From: a bacterium
Lineage (GTDB): Bacteria > UBP15 > UBA6099
Length of the DNA stretch: 14,458 nucleotides
NCBI GenBank assembly: GCA_029573925.1
Contig: JAKQBV010000236.1
Location: 1 to 14,458, forward strand
Direction: 5' to 3'
The position numbers and the translations under genes were made by a program. Below are positions 1-7,107 of this stretch, one piece after another. Within the stretch, counting starts at the first letter, position 1, and each line of letters starts with the position of its first letter. The notes under the pieces are model-generated. The model did not search any database. It was not told where the DNA came from and worked only from the letters and a program-made list of their open reading frames with translations.

Positions 1-690
1 GAAGGCTTGAACGGCGTGGCCGACGGACTTGACGGGGTCGAGGCGCGCGGCGATGGCGATGGCGGGGGAGTCCGCCGGGACTCCGAGCGAGGCGCGGACC
101 CTCTCGCGCGGCTCGGCGGGCTTGGCAAACTTTTCTATCGGCACTCCGCTGATGTGGACTTCGAAGAGGTCTCTTGCGCCGACGCCGAGTTTCAGGTGGT
201 CTTCGATTTCCGACTGAGCGAGGCAAAGGACGCGGTCGGTGACGCGCGCGGCTAGTTTCTCCGCGGCAACTATCAGTTTGGATTTGAGCGGGCCGAAGTA
301 TCCGTAAAAGACGTGTCCATGGGTGCTGTGGACGACAACCGGGACGCGGGCCAGCCGGGCCGCCGCGCGGCCCACGAATCCAGCTTTGGACGTGTGCGTG
401 TGGACGATGTCGAACCTCTCGCGGCGCATAAAGCGCGTCAGCGAAAACAGCGCGCGCAGGTCGTTCAAAGGCTCGATTTCCCTGCGCAACAGAGGCTCGA
501 CGCGGAAGCTCGCGCACGCTCCGCGAATCTCTTCTATCTCTCGCTCGTCGAGCTGATTGACGGAACCGCAGATGAAGTGCGTCTCATAGCGCGAAGGATC
601 CAGCAGTTTCGCCAGAAGCGCGGCGTGGACCGCCGAGCCGCCGAGGTCGAGCCGGGTGATGACTCGCAGGACTTTGATTTTTTTCGTCAT
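1..690 (-). CDS. Glycosyltransferase family 4 (GT-B fold), 3' end outside window
   Basis: The reverse strand from 690 to the window edge reads 230 codons without a stop. The protein begins MTKKIKVLRVITRLDLGGSA, the typical N-terminus of a retaining GT4 glycosyltransferase. It continues with DIVHTHTSKAGFVGR near residues 104-118 and VVHSTHGHVFYG near 129-140, both conserved in the acceptor-side domain. The linker to the C-terminal domain is present (HISGVPIEKF, then IAIAARLDPVKS near 211-222, the usual start of the nucleotide-sugar domain). The EX7E catalytic region lies beyond the edge. The start overlaps the stop of the upstream GT9 gene by four bases (ATGA at 690-687), so the two are probably translated together. 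It likely transfers a sugar from a nucleotide donor during cell-surface glycan assembly at the cytoplasmic face; the sugar cannot be read from sequence. The family call is firm, the substrate open. Confidence 0.9.
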   Translation of the reverse strand, partial: MTKKIKVLRVITRLDLGGSAVHAALLAKLLDPSRYETHFICGSVNQLDEREIEEIRGACASFRVEPLLRREIEPLNDLRALFSLTRFMRRERFDIVHTHTSKAGFVGRAAARLARVPVVVHSTHGHVFYGYFGPLKSKLIVAAEKLAARVTDRVLCLAQSEIEDHLKLGVGARDLFEVHISGVPIEKFAKPAEPRERVRASLGVPADSPAIAIAARLDPVKSVGHAVQAF

Positions 691-1796
691 TGTTCGGCAG
701 ACTCCCGCGCCGCGCGCCTGATGTCGAGCAGCTCGACCGCCGCGCGCGCTATATCTTCCGCCGGGATGTCTTCCATGCAGGAAGGGCGCTCGCAGTCGCT
801 CTTGAAGCACGGGGAGCAGTCGCGGTGGAGTTTAATGACGCGATAACGGCCTTCCGGGACGACGGGCCGGGTGAGTCGCGGGTCGTCCGGGCCGAACGCG
901 CAGACGACGCTCGCCCCGGCGGCGGCTGCGATATGCATCGGCCCGCTGTCGGTTGTTATCAGCAGGTCGGTTCTGCCGAGCGCGTGCGCGAGGTCGGACA
1001 GGGAGAGCTTGCCGGCCAAGCTCGCCGGGGCGGCGTGAGTTGCCAGAGAGCAAACTGCGGCGGCGGCGGCTTCTTCTCCGGGCCCGCCGAACACGACCAC
1101 CGAGGCCCCTCGTTCCCTCGCTACGGCGTCGGCGGCTGCCGCGAACTTGTCCGCCCCCAGCCTCTTAGTCCGTCTGTCTCCTCCCGGATTTATGCCCACC
1201 ACCTGCGCGCCGCCTTCGCTCAGTTCATCGAAAAAACCGCGCCATTTCAACTCGCTTTCGGGGTCCCAGAACACATCCGGCCCCGCGCCGTCCGGAATTC
1301 CGCCCGCGAGCTTCGCCATTTCGAGCATGGATTCACAGACGTGGCGGTCTATGAAAAAGTCTTCGGGGGCCTTCACCGTGAGGGAGGAGCCGAAGCCAAA
1401 AGAGTCGTGTCCGACGCGTACGGATGCTCCAATAGCGGCGAAAGCGGCTTTCATGCGGGTCGCGCCGGCTTTCGATTTGACTTTGAAAAGGTTGACGCAT
1501 ACGTCGGGCTTGAGCGCGCGCAGCCGCGCCAGCGTCGCCGCTCCGGCCAGCATGTTCTTTCTATCTCGTATGATGTCGCGCACCGGGAACGGCCAGACTT
1601 TGGAAACATAGGGGAGGTTTTTCGCCAGCGGGAGGGCCTGCGAATTCGTCATGAGGTGTATGGCCGCGTCGGGATGCCCGAGCCTGAGCGCGCGCAACGC
1701 CGGCGTCGCCAGAACGAGATCTCCTATCCCGGCGACCACCATGACGACCAGCGTTTCGGGTTTTCCCATATCCCTCTCGGCTCCGTCTGTTTTCAT
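687..1796 (-). CDS. Glycosyltransferase family 9 (heptosyltransferase-like)
   Basis: This 369-aa protein has GT9 hallmarks from end to end: GIGDLVLATPALRAL near the N-terminus, a donor-site region VGINPGGDRRTKRLG in the middle, and LLITTDSGPMHIAAAAGASV followed by AFGPDDPRLTRP. Near the C-terminus is the cysteine cluster CSPC-x4-C-x4-C common in this family. Family members move ADP-heptose or related sugars onto lipid A core or similar acceptors in the cytoplasm, which suggests a lipopolysaccharide-like outer layer. Start choice is uncertain. ATG at 1796 is used here; a GTG sits just before it, and ATG at 1769 (MGKPETL) would put the glycine motif nearer the N-terminus, as is usual. No Shine-Dalgarno sequence decides between them (AGG is only 2-3 bases from each). 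It is the first gene of a two-gene unit overlapping the GT4 gene. Function at the level of heptose versus another sugar is inferred only. Confidence 0.92.
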   Translation of the reverse strand: MKTDGAERDMGKPETLVVMVVAGIGDLVLATPALRALRLGHPDAAIHLMTNSQALPLAKNLPYVSKVWPFPVRDIIRDRKNMLAGAATLARLRALKPDVCVNLFKVKSKAGATRMKAAFAAIGASVRVGHDSFGFGSSLTVKAPEDFFIDRHVCESMLEMAKLAGGIPDGAGPDVFWDPESELKWRGFFDELSEGGAQVVGINPGGDRRTKRLGADKFAAAADAVARERGASVVVFGGPGEEAAAAAVCSLATHAAPASLAGKLSLSDLAHALGRTDLLITTDSGPMHIAAAAGASVVCAFGPDDPRLTRPVVPEGRYRVIKLHRDCSPCFKSDCERPSCMEDIPAEDIARAAVELLDIRRAARESAEQ

Positions 1797-1828
1797 CACC
1801 TGCGGGAACTTCGTCTCATAGAGCGCTG

Positions 1829-1862
1829 TTAGTATTTTAACCGATTATGGTAGAATACGGGA
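1829..1862. promoter_or_regulatory. Possible overlapping divergent promoters (weak)
   Basis: The AT-rich part of the 111-bp space between the GT9 gene (minus) and the nitroreductase gene (plus) holds TAGAAT at 1851-1856 for the plus gene, with only a poor -35 (TTAGTA at 1829-1834). On the minus strand TAAAAT at 1839-1834 could serve the GT9 gene, without a clear -35. The predicted starts would give leaders of about 45 and 31 bases. The assignment rests mainly on the -10 boxes. Confidence 0.35.
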
Positions 1863-1907
1863 AAATAATACTATGCCGCGCAAGGCGCGGAAAATGAGGA
1901 GGCTGTC

Positions 1908-2411
1908 ATGGACGCGATACTTACGAGAAGGACTATAAGGAAATTCAAAGCGGACGCGGTGAGCGAGCAGGACATAAGGTATCTGCTCGAAGCGGCGATG
2001 AGCGCGCCATCCACCGGGAAACAGGAGCCGTGGTATTTCATGGTGATAACGGACAAAGAGACGCTGGCCGCCGCGGCGGACGCTCAGAAGCACGGCCCGA
2101 TGCTCAAGCAAGCCCCGCTCGCCATAGTGGTCGCTTACGACAAGACTCTGGAAGTTCACAAGAACACCGCGCAACTGGACTGCGCGGCGGCGACTCAAAA
2201 CATGCTGGTCGCGGCGAACTCCAAGGGCCTCGGCGCGGCGTGGCTAGGCGTGTACCCTGACGCGGACAAAATGAAGGCCGTGAAAAAACTTTTCTGCATG
2301 CCGGCAAACATAGTTCCGTTCGCCATAGTGGCGGTCGGGCATCCGGCGGAAGATAAATACCCTAAGGCGAGATTCGCGAAATCCCGCGTGCACTACGGCG
2401 TGTGGCAGTGA
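1908..2411 (+). CDS. Nitroreductase family FMN-dependent oxidoreductase
   Basis: This 167-aa protein belongs to the FMN-binding nitroreductase family, whose members pass electrons from NAD(P)H to nitro, quinone or other small acceptors as cytoplasmic dimers. The FMN phosphate-contact motif is at the start (RRTIRKF, residues 7-13), followed by SAPSTGKQEPWYF near 32-44. The helix DCAAATQNMLVAANSKGLGA comes near 91-110, then AWLGVYPD, and a C-terminal VGHPAEDK segment. The length is typical of the short single-domain subfamily. The start is supported by a strong Shine-Dalgarno, GAGGAGG, about six bases before ATG. It stands alone, divergent from the GT9 gene and closed by a terminator at 2422-2446, so it is probably its own transcription unit. 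The true substrate cannot be inferred. Family members are often annotated by default as nitroreductases without evidence for that activity. Confidence 0.93.
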   Translation: MDAILTRRTIRKFKADAVSEQDIRYLLEAAMSAPSTGKQEPWYFMVITDKETLAAAADAQKHGPMLKQAPLAIVVAYDKTLEVHKNTAQLDCAAATQNMLVAANSKGLGAAWLGVYPDADKMKAVKKLFCMPANIVPFAIVAVGHPAEDKYPKARFAKSRVHYGVWQ

Positions 2412-2421
2412 GGGAAGGCCG

Positions 2422-2446
2422 CCTCGCGGGCGGCCCGCAGGTTTTT
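2422..2446 (+). terminator. Intrinsic terminator after the nitroreductase gene
   Basis: CCT-C-GCGGG at 2422-2430 pairs with CCCGCAGG at 2434-2441 (eight pairs, one bulged C, three-base loop) and is followed at once by TTTTT at 2442-2446. It lies 11 bases after the stop codon. A competing hairpin, GGCCGCC 2417-2423 with GGCGGCC 2429-2435, is possible but sits farther from the T-run. Confidence 0.75.
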
Positions 2447-2466
2447 AATTCTACCGCGCCGGAGCC

Positions 2467-2508
2467 GCCGCGCTCCGGGAACCCTGCAAACGTCTCCCGG
2501 AGCGCGGC
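2467..2508. repeat. Perfect 14-bp inverted repeat before the formyltransferase gene
   Basis: GCCGCGCTCCGGGA at 2467-2480 is the exact reverse complement of TCCCGGAGCGCGGC at 2495-2508, separated by 14 bases. No T-run follows, so it does not look like a simple terminator. It lies between the nitroreductase terminator and the start at 2551, where no clear promoter is visible. It could be a structured leader or a protein-binding dyad; the role is unknown. Confidence 0.7.
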
Positions 2509-2550
2509 TTCAGCTCAGTCCCCGCGCGCGGCGCGCGCGAAAGCGAGACC

Positions 2551-3333
2551 ATGAGCAGCGCCAGAATCGTCTTTCTCACCAACGCCGACTCAAGAAACAA
2601 GGATATCCATCTGTCGCGCCTGATTAGGGACGGCCATGTCGTCGCCGGAGTCGTTTCTTCCTCGAAAGGCTCGGTTAAACTAGATGATCCCCTCGCGCTC
2701 GTCGCCAAGTACGGAGCGCGCTTCATTTTTCGAAAGATAGCCGCAAAAATAAAATCGAAACTCGTAATGCCTGAACTCGAAAATTTTCTTTCCCGCGCCG
2801 GCATACCGCACTTTGTCGTTGAAGACATTAATAGCGACGCGTCATCCGAACTGATAAGGTCGCTCGCGCCTGACATCCTGATAACGAGCACGTTCAGCCA
2901 GATACTCGCTGAGAAAACAATCGCCATACCGCGACTCGGCGCGTTCAACCTGCATTCGAGCCTTCTGCCGAAATACAGAGGGCCGGCCCCGGTGTTCTGG
3001 GCGCTGTATCACAACGAGAAGGAAACAGGAGTGACCGCCCACCTGCTCGACAGGGGGATAGACACAGGGGGAATAATCGTTCAGAAAAAAGTCGCCATCG
3101 AGGATTGGGACGACATCGCGAGCATGGAAAAGAAGCTCGCGCCAGCCGGGGCGGAAGCGGCGGCGGAGGCGGCGGCGCTAATAGCCGCAGGCCGCGCAAA
3201 ACCTGTCCCGCAGCAGGACGAAGGGCCGTACTTCCGAAGGCCGGACAAGGACGACTGGCGGCGGTTTAGAGAGATGTCGAGCCGCAGGACGGGAAGGCGC
3301 GGCGGCGCTCCGAACGGAGACTCCGAATCATGA
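2551..3333 (+). CDS. Formyltransferase, methionyl-tRNA/sugar-nucleotide formyltransferase-like
   Basis: The 260-aa protein carries the formyltransferase catalytic core. AFNLHSSLLPKYRGPAPVFWA near residues 131-151 supplies the Asn133 and His135 pair, and the motif ending GIDTGGII supplies Asp171. These match the N-H-D triad of enzymes using 10-formyltetrahydrofolate. The C-terminal tRNA-binding domain of genuine Fmt is absent: after about residue 200 the sequence turns Ala-, Arg- and Asp-rich and low in complexity. Fmt is usually above 300 aa. With a glycosyltransferase overlapping it by ATGA, N-formylation of an amino-sugar nucleotide for surface glycan is the better inference; a housekeeping tRNA role is less likely. 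The residues before ATG 2551 hold only a weak ribosome site (AGCGAGA), so the start is less certain than the family. A perfect hairpin at 2467-2508 lies upstream. Confidence 0.87.
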   Translation: MSSARIVFLTNADSRNKDIHLSRLIRDGHVVAGVVSSSKGSVKLDDPLALVAKYGARFIFRKIAAKIKSKLVMPELENFLSRAGIPHFVVEDINSDASSELIRSLAPDILITSTFSQILAEKTIAIPRLGAFNLHSSLLPKYRGPAPVFWALYHNEKETGVTAHLLDRGIDTGGIIVQKKVAIEDWDDIASMEKKLAPAGAEAAAEAAALIAAGRAKPVPQQDEGPYFRRPDKDDWRRFREMSSRRTGRRGGAPNGDSES

Positions 3334-4478
3334 GGCTGGGCATTGACTGCCGCGAATTCGAGGGCAGCGGCGCCACAGGCATGGCGCGCATCCTTAAGGG
3401 TCTCATCGGCTGGATTTCATCCGAACGGCCCGACATCTCTCTTTTCCTTTACGCGCGTCGGAAACCGACGGACGGTTTTTTCCCGAAGGAGGCGCAGGCC
3501 CGCATTTTGCCGGACAGCCCCACTGTCCTCTGGGACCAACTTCTGCTTCCGCGCGCTCTGCGCCGCGACAATATCGACGTTTACTACTCCATATACCATA
3601 AATGCCCGCTGACCGCTCCTTGCCCGGCGGTCATCACCGTTCACGATCTCATTCCCATAAAGATGCCCGAAAAAGGCGCGGCGGCGGCGGCGAAAAAATT
3701 CTACCTCTCCAACATGCTCCCGGCGTACGCCGCAAAAGCCTCCCGCGTTGCCACCGATTCGGAGTTCTCGAAAAAGGAGATCGCCCGCGCCGGAGTGGAC
3801 GAGGCAAAGATACAGGTGATTTATCCCGGACTGCGAGAAGGCTCCGGGCCGGAGAAAGACCCCGCCAAGATAGCGGCGGCGGCGGCGAAATTTGGTCTGA
3901 CTCCGCGCGGATATATCTTCTATCTGGGACATCTCAGGGCGTCGAAGAACGTCGGCGCGCTCGTCAGGGCTTTCGCCGCTCTGCCGCTTGAGTTGCGTAA
4001 TAGACACAAGCTGGCGGTGGCGGGCGCGAAGTCGGGCGAGTTCGAGCGGCTGTCAGAGATCGCGCGCGAGCTTTGCTGCTCGCCGGATGTCGTTTTCGTC
4101 GGATACGTCGGCGACGCGGAAGCTGCGGCCCTAGCCGCCGGATGCTCCGTCTTCGTCTATCCCTCTAAATACGAGGGCTTCGGCTATCCGCCTCTCGAAG
4201 CTATGGCTATGGGAGCTCCTGTCGTTTGCTCGAACGCCGCTTCGCTGCCGGAAGTGGTGGGCGACGCCGCGATTGTCGTCGCCCCTGAGCCGCAGGCCAT
4301 CGCAGACGGCATAGCCAGAGCGCTTGCCGAGCCGGGACTGCGGGAGAGTCTCATTGAAAAAGGAGCGCGCCGCGCCCGCCTTTTCACCATCGAAAAAATG
4401 GCTTCCGAATACGCGGACATGTTCGAAAGGGTCGCGGCGGAAAGCCGCGCGCGCTCATCCGGAAGGCGGAGGATATGA
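3330..4478 (+). CDS. Glycosyltransferase family 4, mannosyltransferase-like
   Basis: This 382-aa GT-B enzyme starts MRLGIDCREF, the form typical of the GT4 subgroup that includes many O-antigen mannosyltransferases. The N-terminal domain shows VITVHDLIPIKMPE near 101-114 and TDSEFSKKEI near 142-151. The nucleotide-sugar domain begins with YIFYLGHLRASKNVGALVRAF near 195-215. The retaining-enzyme EX7E motif is intact (Glu282 in SKYEGFG and Glu290 in PPLEAMAMG), followed by PVVCSNAASLPEVVGDAA. Its start overlaps the formyltransferase stop (ATGA at 3330-3333), and its stop overlaps the amidohydrolase start (ATGA at 4475-4478), so all three are probably translationally coupled. It likely adds a sugar to a lipid-linked glycan in the cytoplasm. 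Donor and acceptor are unknown; mannose is only what this subgroup often uses. Confidence 0.93.
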   Translation: MRLGIDCREFEGSGATGMARILKGLIGWISSERPDISLFLYARRKPTDGFFPKEAQARILPDSPTVLWDQLLLPRALRRDNIDVYYSIYHKCPLTAPCPAVITVHDLIPIKMPEKGAAAAAKKFYLSNMLPAYAAKASRVATDSEFSKKEIARAGVDEAKIQVIYPGLREGSGPEKDPAKIAAAAAKFGLTPRGYIFYLGHLRASKNVGALVRAFAALPLELRNRHKLAVAGAKSGEFERLSEIARELCCSPDVVFVGYVGDAEAAALAAGCSVFVYPSKYEGFGYPPLEAMAMGAPVVCSNAASLPEVVGDAAIVVAPEPQAIADGIARALAEPGLRESLIEKGARRARLFTIEKMASEYADMFERVAAESRARSSGRRRI

Positions 4479-5323
4479 ACGGAGCGGAATCTACATCGAG
4501 TCTCTTTCCCGGCGGATTTGTGGACGCGCACGCGCATTTCTTTCCGCCTCGCATGTTCAGCGCGGTGTGGGACTTTTTTGAAACTCACAACTGGCGGATA
4601 AACTACAAGGGCGACCCCGATTTTCTGGCGGACGTTCTTCGCGGATTCGGCGCGTCTCATTTCACCGTTCTCAACTATCCGCACAAACCCGGCGTCAGGG
4701 ACAGCCTCGCCGAATGGACCCGCGATTTTGCCGCGCGGCAACAAGGCTCCATCCCCTTCGGCTCTCTTCTGCCCGGAGAGCCGGGCAACCTCGAAGCGGC
4801 CGCGCTCTGGTTCGACGACTGGGGATTCCGGGGCCTAAAGATGCAGCCTCTCGTCTCCTGCCGCCCGATTAATCAGCCTGATATGTATCCCGTCTTCGAG
4901 CTTATGGCCGAACGCGGCAAATGGTTCGTCGTCCACGCCGGAACCGCCCCTTATCCCAACGAGTTTACCAGCCTAGACGACCTTGAGGCTCTTCTTTCCG
5001 ATATCCCTGAGCTTAAAACAATCCTCTGCCACATGGGCGGGTTCGATTTTGAAAAGGCTCTCGCCATGATGGAAAAATTCCCGAACCTGCATCTGGACAC
5101 GGCGATGATTTTCGTTGACGCAAAGGTCTTCGACTCCGCGTTCGCCCTCCCCGACGAAAGGCTGCTGCCTTTCGCCGACCGCATTGTTTTCGGAAGCGAT
5201 TTTCCCAACATCCCCTACGACTTCTCAGAAGCTGTGGACGGACTGAAACACAGAGGCTTCGACGACGCGTTTCTTCGCGGCGTCTTCAGGGAAAACGCGC
5301 GCCGCATGTTCGAACTGGATTAG
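4475..5323 (+). CDS. Amidohydrolase family 2 metal-dependent hydrolase (TIM barrel)
   Basis: This 282-aa protein reads as a complete amidohydrolase-2 barrel. It has the N-terminal metal motif FVDAHAHFFPP (His19 and His21), FRGLKMQPL near 118-125, WFVVHAG with His154, ILCHMGGFDFEKA with His186, and IVFGSDFPNIPYD with Asp242. These are the usual metal ligands and general base of the superfamily. The end FRENARRMFEL is also typical, so the gene is intact. Members hydrolyse or decarboxylate many small molecules, and motif alone does not give the substrate. The four-base overlap with the GT4 gene suggests it works on a metabolite or sugar derivative of the same pathway, for example removing an acyl group; this is inference. 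No signal peptide is seen, so it should be cytoplasmic. It ends the plus-strand unit; a hairpin-rich spacer follows. Confidence 0.9.
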   Translation: MNGAESTSSLFPGGFVDAHAHFFPPRMFSAVWDFFETHNWRINYKGDPDFLADVLRGFGASHFTVLNYPHKPGVRDSLAEWTRDFAARQQGSIPFGSLLPGEPGNLEAAALWFDDWGFRGLKMQPLVSCRPINQPDMYPVFELMAERGKWFVVHAGTAPYPNEFTSLDDLEALLSDIPELKTILCHMGGFDFEKALAMMEKFPNLHLDTAMIFVDAKVFDSAFALPDERLLPFADRIVFGSDFPNIPYDFSEAVDGLKHRGFDDAFLRGVFRENARRMFELD

Positions 5324-5434
5324 AGCGAAACGCTGAGCGCATGGTTAAGGTTGAATTATGGGAAAACTTTTATTCTGTTGATAATCAGGAGCTTGTTTTT
5401 GTAGGAGCCATTCACGAATCGCGCGCAGTCGCGA

Positions 5435-5532
5435 TTAAGGGAAAACTTTTAAAAAGTTTTTCTTAAAATCTCTTTCAAAACATTTCATTCCGGCGCCGAA
5501 TGCGGAGCTTCGCTTCCTCATTCGGCGCGTAT
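5435..5532 (+). repeat. Composite hairpin repeat, copy A
   Basis: An AT-rich hairpin (TTAAGGGAAAACTTTT, then AAAAAGTTTTTC), a linker AAAATCTCTTTCAAAAC-ATTTCAT, and a GC-rich hairpin (10-bp stem, 5493-5502 with 5519-5528). The reverse complement of 9405-9504 matches it closely: about four differences over the first 56 aligned positions and ten over the last 44 by hand alignment. A further 13-base fragment, GGGAAAACTTTTA, occurs at 5360-5372. Non-coding; it lies 111 bases after the amidohydrolase stop. Confidence 0.8.
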
Positions 5533-5538
5533 CGCAAG

Positions 5539-5562
5539 AAAAAACATTAACCCATGTTTTTT
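5539..5562. terminator. Possible bidirectional terminator
   Basis: AAAAAACAT and ATGTTTTTT form a 9-bp stem with a 6-base loop. Each strand ends in a run of six T after the stem, so it could stop transcripts of the amidohydrolase unit (plus) and the regulator operon (minus). The stem is AT-rich and weak, which lowers confidence. Confidence 0.4.
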
Positions 5563-5680
5563 ACCAATGCGGGTCTAGCCCGAATCATCATTAGGATTCG
5601 AGTTCAAAGAGAAGCTCATTCATAAGTTTCTCTATAATTCTCCAAAAACGGATGAAAATGCGCGAGTTGTTATGAAAAGA

Positions 5681-6100
5681 TCAGACCTGTCGCTGGTCTT
5701 CTTCGAACTGCATGGTTGAAATCTGGCGCTGCCGCAGAACGGATTTAAGGCAGTCCTTGACTTCGTCGAGGTCGCATGGTTTTCCGATATAGCGCTGGGC
5801 TCCCGCCACGTAGCTCGAAAGCTTGTCGGTCAGGCCGGACTTGCAGGAAAGCATAACCACCACGCTTTTCCGCGTGCGGACGTCCTTTTTGATGTCGCGG
5901 CAGATGTCGAAACCGTTGCGGTTGGGCATCATGATATCAAGAAGCACGATGTCCGGGTTTTCAGCCAAGGTTTTGTCGAAGACCTCTCCCCCGTCCGATG
6001 CCTCCACCACATGGAACCCCTGTTCGCTTAGAAAATCCTTCAGCAGAATTCTAAAATCGTCGTCATCGTCGGCAATAAGAATCTTGTTTGCGGGTTGCAT
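5681..6100 (-). CDS. Stand-alone response regulator receiver (REC) protein
   Basis: This 139-aa protein is a single CheY-like receiver domain with a 20-residue tail. The acidic pocket is Asp11/Asp12 in ILIADDDDDF, and the phosphate acceptor is Asp55 in VLLDIMMPNRNGFD. The switch residue is Ser85 in VVVMLSCKSG and the invariant lysine is Lys107 in RYIGKPCD. All residues needed for phosphorylation are there, so it should be active in phosphotransfer. No DNA-binding or enzymatic output domain follows, so it probably acts by protein contact or as a phosphate relay. The start is firm: GGGGAGGT lies five bases before ATG 6100. It is the last gene of a minus-strand operon behind REC-ANTAR and a 105-aa unknown protein, 24 bases after the latter. 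No histidine kinase is near, so its partner lies elsewhere. Confidence 0.93.
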   Translation of the reverse strand: MQPANKILIADDDDDFRILLKDFLSEQGFHVVEASDGGEVFDKTLAENPDIVLLDIMMPNRNGFDICRDIKKDVRTRKSVVVMLSCKSGLTDKLSSYVAGAQRYIGKPCDLDEVKDCLKSVLRQRQISTMQFEEDQRQV

Positions 6101-6124
6101 AATTACCTCCCCGTGCCGGACGCG

Positions 6125-6442
6125 CTAGAACCGGATGACCGCAGGCGAGGGCGGAGCCTCGGGGTCCTGCTCCGGTATCGGCACGACCAGAAATTCGGAC
6201 ATCTTTCTGTCGTCCAGAGGAACCATCACGAAATCCATGGACAGGCCCATAGAAGAGGCAAACTCGCTGGGGGCGTTCCTGACGTACAGCACGCCGCCCA
6301 CATCGTCCCGCGCGTTGTCGACCACTGATATGTCAAGGTCGGGAAACGACGCCCGGATGACGCGCTTGATTGGTTCGAGCCTGAAGTCCATTTTCATTCC
6401 GTCTTCAGTTCCTTTAGGCGTATCGCTGGTTTTGTTCCTCAT
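6125..6442 (-). CDS. Uncharacterised 105-aa protein in regulator operon
   Basis: I do not recognise this family. The 105-aa product is acidic and soluble, with no signal peptide or membrane segment. After a hydrophilic N-terminus it reads FRLEPIKRVIRASFPDLDISVVDN, then GGVLYVRNAPSEF, DFVMVPLDDRK and EFLVVPIPEQD, alternating charged and hydrophobic strands suggesting a small alpha/beta fold. The end PEAPPSPAVIRF is proline-rich. Start may be ATG 6442, used here, or Met16/Met18 at 6397/6391; no strong ribosome site decides. It sits 31 bases after the REC-ANTAR stop and 24 bases before the REC start, so it is probably co-transcribed with both. By position it may sense a signal for, or bind to, one of the two regulators; this is inferred from context only. 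The codon pattern and length argue that it is a real gene. Confidence 0.7.
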   Translation of the reverse strand: MRNKTSDTPKGTEDGMKMDFRLEPIKRVIRASFPDLDISVVDNARDDVGGVLYVRNAPSEFASSMGLSMDFVMVPLDDRKMSEFLVVPIPEQDPEAPPSPAVIRF

Positions 6443-6473
6443 GGCGCCACCCGCTCCGGCCGTCCGGCCGCGC

Positions 6474-7058
6474 TCATCCTTCCGCCAGTTCTTTTGCCAC
6501 GTCCGCCAAAGGCCTGTTCGATTCTCTGCATCTCTTTCTTATTTCCTCCATCGCCCTTTCCCGCGTGATTCCCTTTGTGTCCATCAGCCTGCCAGCCGCG
6601 CTGTTGATCGCGCTTTCGTTCTCCACCGACTCCCGCATGCTCTCCATCATAGCTTTCAGCGCGGACATCTCCCGGAAGTGGTTCAGCGTCATTACTATCG
6701 ACGGAACCATCTTCTCAATGCTGGAGGTCTTGACGAGGTAGGTAAACACCCCGGTGTCCCGCGCTCCGGGGGCGTACTCCGGATGCGCCGACAGAAACAT
6801 CACCGGACGAGGCTCTGTCCTGTTGATGATTCTGGCGACTTCTATCCCGTCCATTCCCTCCATCCTGATGTCCAGCATCACAAGTCCGGGGTCGCGCTCC
6901 TTTATCATGTCAAGCGCGTCCGGCCCGTTGTGCGCCACTCCTACAACCTTCATCCCGATGTGTTCGAGCTGATTGCGCATCATCTCGGTGAAATCCACAT
7001 CGTCGTCCACAACGAGCACAGTAGTGCCCTGAATCTCGCTTATCACTTGTTTGTTCAT
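6474..7058 (-). CDS. Response regulator with ANTAR RNA-binding domain (REC-ANTAR)
   Basis: This 194-aa protein has a receiver domain at about residues 12-125: Asp18/Asp19 in VLVVDDDVDF, phosphate acceptor Asp63 in VMLDIRMEGMDG, Ser90 in MFLSAHPE, and Lys110 in YLVKTSS. A coiled helix follows, then an ANTAR domain at about 132-192 (ESAINSAAGRLMDTKGITRE, then AMEEIRKRCRESNRPLADVA). ANTAR proteins such as AmiR, NasR and EutV bind paired RNA hairpins and let RNA polymerase read through a leader terminator, usually when activated by phosphorylation. It heads the operon with the 105-aa protein and the stand-alone REC protein. Its own leader carries a terminator-like hairpin at 7107-7082 downstream of a promoter candidate, suggesting self-regulation; this is inference. 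The ribosome site is weak (CCGGAAAG). No kinase is adjacent. Confidence 0.95.
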   Translation of the reverse strand: MNKQVISEIQGTTVLVVDDDVDFTEMMRNQLEHIGMKVVGVAHNGPDALDMIKERDPGLVMLDIRMEGMDGIEVARIINRTEPRPVMFLSAHPEYAPGARDTGVFTYLVKTSSIEKMVPSIVMTLNHFREMSALKAMMESMRESVENESAINSAAGRLMDTKGITRERAMEEIRKRCRESNRPLADVAKELAEG

Positions 7059-7081
7059 TGCTTTCCGGCCTTAGAGGCAAC

Positions 7082-7107
7082 AAAAAAAGAGCGGTTTCTA
7101 CCTCTCC
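7082..7107 (-). terminator. Leader terminator/attenuator of the REC-ANTAR operon
   Basis: On the minus strand GGAGAGGT (7107-7100), loop AGAA and ACCGCTCT (7095-7088) form an eight-pair stem with one A/G mismatch and one G-T pair, followed by TTTTTT at 7087-7082. It is 24 bases before the REC-ANTAR start codon. It may instead simply end the radical SAM transcript, whose stop is 180 bases upstream. Confidence 0.65.

Larger units (their letters stand above)
5417..5640. other. Hairpin-rich spacer between convergent genes
   Basis: The 357 bases from 5324 to 5680 hold no supportable gene. They contain a run of inverted repeats: AATCGCG 5417-5423 with CGCGATT 5430-5436; the AT hairpin at 5437-5464; GCGCCGAATG 5493-5502 with CATTCGGCGC 5519-5528; AAAAAACAT 5539-5547 with ATGTTTTTT 5554-5562; CGAATC 5581-5586 with GATTCG; and AGAGAA with TTCTCT near 5610-5635. 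Some probably terminate transcription from both sides. The middle part is repeat copy A, listed separately. Confidence 0.65.

Noticed and set aside
690..1832. A 380-codon plus-strand frame opposite the GT9 gene
   Set aside because: The antisense strand carries clear GT9 motifs throughout; this frame is low in recognisable structure and arises from GC-rich codon bias.
5341..5466. A 41-codon ORF (MVKVELWENF...) just after the amidohydrolase gene
   Set aside because: No ribosome site, and its last third is made of the repeat-A hairpin; it looks like a chance frame in spacer DNA.
5417..5640. CRISPR array in the hairpin-rich spacer
   Set aside because: The repeats are inverted, differ in sequence and are not evenly spaced; no cas gene is in the window.
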